DNA of 9,637 nucleotides from Nitrospirota bacterium (lineage in GTDB: Bacteria > Nitrospirota > Thermodesulfovibrionia > Thermodesulfovibrionales > Magnetobacteriaceae). The first letter of the stretch is position 1; the number at the start of each line of letters is the position of its first letter. The DNA lies in the NCBI GenBank assembly GCA_015233265.1, contig JADFXZ010000080.1, positions 1 through 9,637 of the forward strand, written 5' to 3'. This document shows positions 6,623 through 9,637 of this stretch, piece by piece. The translations under genes were made by a program, and so were the position numbers. The notes beneath the pieces are model-generated. The model saw only the letters and a list, made by a program, of their open reading frames with translations. It was not told the DNA's origin and did not search any database.

Positions 6623-6820
6623 TTAGGCAAGCCATTCTTTCAAATTACTTATGAATTCCATGGCCTCCTCAACCGTATCAAACGTATAGCCTTTCTCTTG
6701 TTCAGCCGCATGCGTTTCCTCAACGAATATTTTATGTCGTCGTTGTCTGTCTGCAAGGTAATCTATAAAAGAAGCAGCCTCTTTAATGCGCTCAGGAGTT
6801 AGTTCCAGCAACATCTCCAT
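6623..6820 (-). CDS. small helical antitoxin-like protein, probably N-terminally truncated by frameshift
   Basis: A predicted protein of 65 residues, strongly charged and helical: MEMLLELTPERIKEAASFID, then YLADRQRR, a Glu-rich middle and a C-terminal helix VEEAMEFISNLKEW. The LTPERIKEAASFIDYL segment resembles small antitoxin-like or DUF2281-like proteins, where a similar L-P-x-x-x-x-E-x-x-x-F-I-x-x-L helix occurs. This is an impression, not a search result. The ATG at 6820 overlaps the stop of a 22-residue upstream frame by one base (TAATG), and no good ribosome binding site precedes it. The frame remains open upstream of the ATG to a TGA near 6857, reading PWGVEHI just before Met1. That suggests the true N-terminus is in the other frame and a base was lost in the G run (plus-strand C run 6834-6837). 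A competing plus-strand frame over the same bases is rich in Phe and Leu and looks like a shadow. Confidence 0.55.
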   Translation of the reverse strand: MEMLLELTPERIKEAASFIDYLADRQRRHKIFVEETHAAEQEKGYTFDTVEEAMEFISNLKEWLA

Positions 6821-6888
6821 TATATGCTCAACGCCCCAGGGTTCTTTACGGCGGCCTCAGTGGCCGTATCTGTAATCGTTTCAGTCAT
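6820..6888 (-). other. 22-residue leader frame, likely 5' part of the small helical protein gene
   Basis: ATG at 6888 opens MTETITDTATEAAVKNPGAL and ends at TAA 6820-6822, sharing one base with the ATG of the next frame. Adding a single G to the run of four would join this frame to the downstream one as VKNPGGVEHIMEMLLEL, giving a protein of about 88 residues. The acidic, Thr-rich start is protein-like. Alternatives are two translationally coupled genes or a base-call error. No clear Shine-Dalgarno sequence precedes the ATG. Confidence 0.45.
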
Positions 6889-7122
6889 ATTAAAAGTATA
6901 TCATGGAAAGACTTAAAAGGTAAACGGCCAAGGACTCGGCTTCCACGGTATGTGCTTGATAGAGAATAAATTTATCGTGTTATCATTTGCGCCTATGTTA
7001 ATGTTAATGGTAAGATTGCAATATGACTATGATTCCAGCTATGTGGGGCATATCGTATGATAATGAAAGAATCACTTTGTGATTTTTCGACAAATATATT
7101 TTGTTGTTGATGAGTTTAACCC

Positions 7123-9054
7123 ATGAGACTTAAAAATATTATTCTAATATCGGTAATTGTATTAATCTGTAGTTCATTTTATATCCGCAGAATATTTACA
7201 GACCCTGGATTATACCTCATTCTGCCAGAGACAAAAGCCCAATGGATAATGGGGAATACCCCTTATACAATTGATACTTTTCTAATATCGAATGTTTATG
7301 ACGCATATTTTAGGATACGATTTACTAAAGTCACTCCAAGTGTCACGCACAAATTATATGTCAAAGCTGCCCAAAAAGCCGCTTTTTTTCTTGATGGTAA
7401 GCAGGTTACAGACATAATGTCTCCCGAGAACTGGAAACATTATTTTAGTGTCGACCTCACTTCATATATCACAACTTCTGCGGCTGAGCATGAATTAATA
7501 GTCTATGTTACTAATGACGATAGTCGTCCTTTGCTGATTTTGTATAGCGATTCGCTTGGGGTCAGGACTGGAAATGGCTGGGAGTATAGTCATGATGGCA
7601 AGACCTGGGTTTCTGCCCTTAGTGTAGATACGGCCAGAGCCAATCCTCTGTCAGATAAGGTTATGTCCTCATGGAATGCCTTTCTATCACGAATACACAT
7701 ATACTTACCTCTCTTTATAATTTGTTTCATATTGTTGTGGTATTTCGCTGACATGCCATTTTTGAGATGGTTATTCTATCCAAAAAGATTCAGATGGATT
7801 GTAATAACCCTTTATGCAATCCTTGCTGTCAATAATATCCTCAAGATTCCTGCCTCGATAGGTTTTGACGTTGCCGCACATTATGAATATATTATGTATA
7901 TTGCCTCTAACTGGAGAGCGCCTTTGGCGTCGGAAGGGTTTTCCATGTATCATCCACCGCTTTACTACTTTATTTCTGCTGTTGTATATAAATTTCTTAT
8001 GTCCTTCTTGCCTAAAGAGGCTTTAATACAGATGATTAGAATAATACCAGCTGCTAGTGCAGCCGTATCTATGGAATTAATATATCGGGCTATGAAATAC
8101 ATATTTCCTGAGAGACACGCTATTCAGAATATTGGCACCATCTTTGGATGTTTTATTCCTGTAAAAATATATAGCAGCTATTCTTTAGGAAATGAACAGT
8201 TGGTCTCTATGTTGTCTACCGTGGTGATTCTAATGTGCTTTTATCTGTTCTACGTTAAGGATAAAGTTCAGACCCTAAAACCATCTAATCGTATTTATTA
8301 CGCATTAATAGGAGCTTTTGCCGGACTGGCAATGATAACAAAATTCTCTGCGATATTGCTTGTTGCGCCTGCTGCCCTTGTGATCATTTATTTTGAAAGG
8401 ATTAGAGGCAAGAGATACGGAGAGGCTTATTTAAACGCTGCTGTTTTCTTTGTCGTCACCTTTATCATATCAGGATGGTTTTATATACGAAACTGGCTGA
8501 TATTCAATAACCCATTCATAAATAACATGGATAAACCCATTCGCAATTATTGGCAAGCCCCAGGATTTAGGACTATTTGGGATTTTATAACATTTGGTAA
8601 ATCAGTCAACCATCCTATTTATGCTCTGTTCAATAGTTTTTGGGATAGCATATATGCTTCTCTTTGGACTGATAGTGCACTTATGGGCGGTATATTGACG
8701 CTGCCGCCATGGAATTATAATTTTCTATTGGCCGGTACAATTTTTGGCATCATCCCTTCAATTCTGATAATTGTTGGTTGTTTAAGGGTCTTATCGACGC
8801 CGATTGTTGATGGAAGGCTCTTTTCATTGATTATGATTGTGACATATTATGCGGTTTTTTTACACCTATTCCTTACTGTGCCAATGTACAGCGTAGCTAA
8901 AGCAGTATATACATCGAGCATAATAGTATGTTACGCTGTGATGTTTTCATGTGGTGCGGAACTACTAATCAGGAACAGGTTGACATCAATAGTGTTTTAC
9001 TCGTTCTTAGCGTGTTGGTTTGTTAACGTCTATGCCTCTTATTTTGTCCTTTAA
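7123..9054 (+). CDS. GT-C-fold membrane glycosyltransferase (PMT/GT39-like) with N-terminal periplasmic domain
   Basis: A protein of 643 residues. A membrane helix at about 5-21 is followed by a soluble, beta-rich domain to about residue 185 (FFLDGKQV, HYFSVDLTSYI, HELIVYVTNDDSRPLLILYS, GWEYSHDGKTW). Its pattern resembles a jelly-roll, galactose-binding-like fold. About ten further helices begin near 190. The catalytic core shows the GT-C pattern: GFDVAAHYEYI with Asp249, His253 and Glu255 in the first periplasmic loop, then MYHPPLYY at 275-282, the hallmark of dolichyl- or undecaprenyl-phosphate-sugar-dependent enzymes (PMT_2/ArnT-like). A later periplasmic segment, SFWDSIYASLWTDS, is also typical. 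Such enzymes move a sugar from a lipid carrier to a protein, lipid or glycan outside the inner membrane; donor and acceptor are unknown here. The gene is visibly AT-richer than the efflux operon and stands alone, so horizontal origin is possible. The ribosome binding site is weak (GATGAG about seven bases before ATG). Confidence 0.85.
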   Translation: MRLKNIILISVIVLICSSFYIRRIFTDPGLYLILPETKAQWIMGNTPYTIDTFLISNVYDAYFRIRFTKVTPSVTHKLYVKAAQKAAFFLDGKQVTDIMSPENWKHYFSVDLTSYITTSAAEHELIVYVTNDDSRPLLILYSDSLGVRTGNGWEYSHDGKTWVSALSVDTARANPLSDKVMSSWNAFLSRIHIYLPLFIICFILLWYFADMPFLRWLFYPKRFRWIVITLYAILAVNNILKIPASIGFDVAAHYEYIMYIASNWRAPLASEGFSMYHPPLYYFISAVVYKFLMSFLPKEALIQMIRIIPAASAAVSMELIYRAMKYIFPERHAIQNIGTIFGCFIPVKIYSSYSLGNEQLVSMLSTVVILMCFYLFYVKDKVQTLKPSNRIYYALIGAFAGLAMITKFSAILLVAPAALVIIYFERIRGKRYGEAYLNAAVFFVVTFIISGWFYIRNWLIFNNPFINNMDKPIRNYWQAPGFRTIWDFITFGKSVNHPIYALFNSFWDSIYASLWTDSALMGGILTLPPWNYNFLLAGTIFGIIPSILIIVGCLRVLSTPIVDGRLFSLIMIVTYYAVFLHLFLTVPMYSVAKAVYTSSIIVCYAVMFSCGAELLIRNRLTSIVFYSFLACWFVNVYASYFVL

Positions 9055-9101
9055 AATGCCTCTTGGATTAATTCCACATTTATCTGCAAGTTCGTATCAG
9101 G

Positions 9102-9124
9102 CATTCTGAGCTTGTCGAAGGATG
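9102..9124. repeat. solitary copy of the dispersed CTGAGCTTGTCGAAGGATG repeat
   Basis: This matches 22 of 23 bases with the left arm of the MITE's inverted repeat at 6102-6124; the only change is T for C at the fourth base. It lies in the short gap between two convergent genes. No inverted partner or target duplication is visible nearby. Confidence 0.8.
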
Positions 9125-9147
9125 ATAAGATTATTTTATTACGAGCG

Positions 9148-9501
9148 CTAAGTTATCCTGATAACCTGAGCCCCGCCTATGAATCCGTTAGAAGTCGATA
9201 CTGTTGCCCTGCCTCCTGCGTATGGGATAGACGACGGGTCTTCCTTTAAATAGAATACGACGTAGTAGTATCCTCGTTTCTCCATTTTTAATGTTATTGA
9301 AAATTCGCCGCTTTGCCTGTCGTAGTGTCCGCCGTCTTGTTTGAATGCCCATGGCGGAAAGGTGGCGGCCTTTTCAGAGCCCGCGTCAATATAGAATGAC
9401 GGCTGGGGATTGTTGGGCGGAATGAGTGCCGCGTCATAGGTCGCCGCAATTATGTATAGCCCGAACTCCCCCGGGTCTAATACCCTGCCGGTAAATATCA
9501 C
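9148..9501 (-). CDS. beta-sandwich (Ig-like) domain protein, probably the C-terminal piece of a longer gene
   Basis: From GTG at 9501 the frame gives 117 residues ending at TAG 9148-9150. AGGGG just upstream could serve as a ribosome binding site. The sequence alternates strands and turns (VIFTGRVLDPGEFGLYIIAA, PSFYIDAGS, FSITLKMEKRGYYYVVFYLK, ATVSTSNGFIGGAQVIRIT), which suggests an extracellular beta-sandwich, but I do not recognise the family. There is no signal peptide, odd for such a domain. The frame stays open upstream to a TAA at 9595-9597 and reads as good protein (GYTYCEEFLDKYIEITGPPS, then KTIPLGEE), apparently the true first strand of the domain, yet no ATG, GTG or TTG is available there. 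The same frame continues beyond the TAA to the window edge. The gene is therefore likely truncated by a nonsense change, or the GTG product is a relic. It converges on the glycosyltransferase gene. Confidence 0.55.
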   Translation of the reverse strand: MIFTGRVLDPGEFGLYIIAATYDAALIPPNNPQPSFYIDAGSEKAATFPPWAFKQDGGHYDRQSGEFSITLKMEKRGYYYVVFYLKEDPSSIPYAGGRATVSTSNGFIGGAQVIRIT

Positions 9502-9637
9502 CTCTTCCCCTAAGGGAATCGTCTTTGAGGGCGGGCCGGTTATTTCAATATATTTATCTAAGAACTCCTCGCAGTAGGTGTAGCCACGGTGAATTTATTC
9601 TATAAGAGAAAGCGAGCTATGACAAGGCGAATCAATT

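Noticed and set aside
6527..6802. Plus-strand frame of 91 residues
   Set aside because: It is mostly antisense to the charged helical protein at 6623-6820 and has the Phe/Leu/Ser-rich composition of a shadow frame.
6999..7014. Short tandem ATGTTA-type repeat
   Set aside because: Only about two units in AT-rich sequence; expected by chance.
7067..7087. Hairpin AATCAC-TTT-GTGATT followed by T residues
   Set aside because: It resembles a small terminator, but the stem has only two G-C pairs and there is no plus-strand gene directly upstream to terminate.

Overview
The window looks like chromosomal DNA from a Gram-negative bacterium. The evidence is a TolC-type outer-membrane channel, a three-part efflux operon spanning both membranes, and a lipobox-bearing lipoprotein. 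The taxon cannot be fixed from sequence alone. Intermediate base composition, MORN repeats and a widespread GAGCTTGTCGAAGGA-type dispersed repeat would fit an environmental lineage such as Nitrospirota or Desulfobacterota, but this is a weak inference.

Layout. Bases 2-640 hold the 3' end of a MORN-repeat protein whose start lies outside the window. It is followed, 50 bases on, by a small LEA14/WHy-domain lipoprotein (691-1182). A regulatory gap (1183-1293) carries nested inverted repeats and a good sigma70-like promoter. It leads into a compact three-gene operon (1294-5345): a TolC-family outer-membrane factor, an EmrA/HlyD-type periplasmic adaptor and an EmrB-type 14-helix DHA2 transporter. 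Together these make a complete proton-driven drug or toxicant exporter. No regulator gene is visible beside it.

The centre (5346-7122) is gene-poor and shows signs of mobile-element activity. An unrecognised three-helix membrane protein is encoded on the minus strand (5615-5959), with an excellent ribosome binding site and an extended -10 promoter. Directly behind that promoter sits a 215-bp non-autonomous transposable element (MITE, 6042-6256) with perfect 15-bp terminal inverted repeats beginning CAGGG and a perfect 10-bp target duplication, features that fit mobilisation by an ISAs1-family transposase. A perfect 26-bp inverted repeat lies inside the element, and a lone copy of its core recurs at 9102-9124. 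Next on the minus strand is a small helical, antitoxin-like protein (6623-6820). Its natural N-terminus appears to lie in a second frame (6820-6888), separated by a short G run that looks like a one-base frameshift.

The right part carries an AT-richer gene for a GT-C-type membrane glycosyltransferase with an unusual N-terminal periplasmic beta-rich domain (7123-9054). Convergent to it is a beta-sandwich protein fragment (9148-9501), whose frame continues upstream to an in-frame stop at 9595-9597 and apparently beyond it.

I found no CRISPR array, tRNA, rRNA, transposase gene or clear new multi-gene system. The most noteworthy item is the intact MITE with its target duplication, placed against the promoter of the unknown membrane protein.
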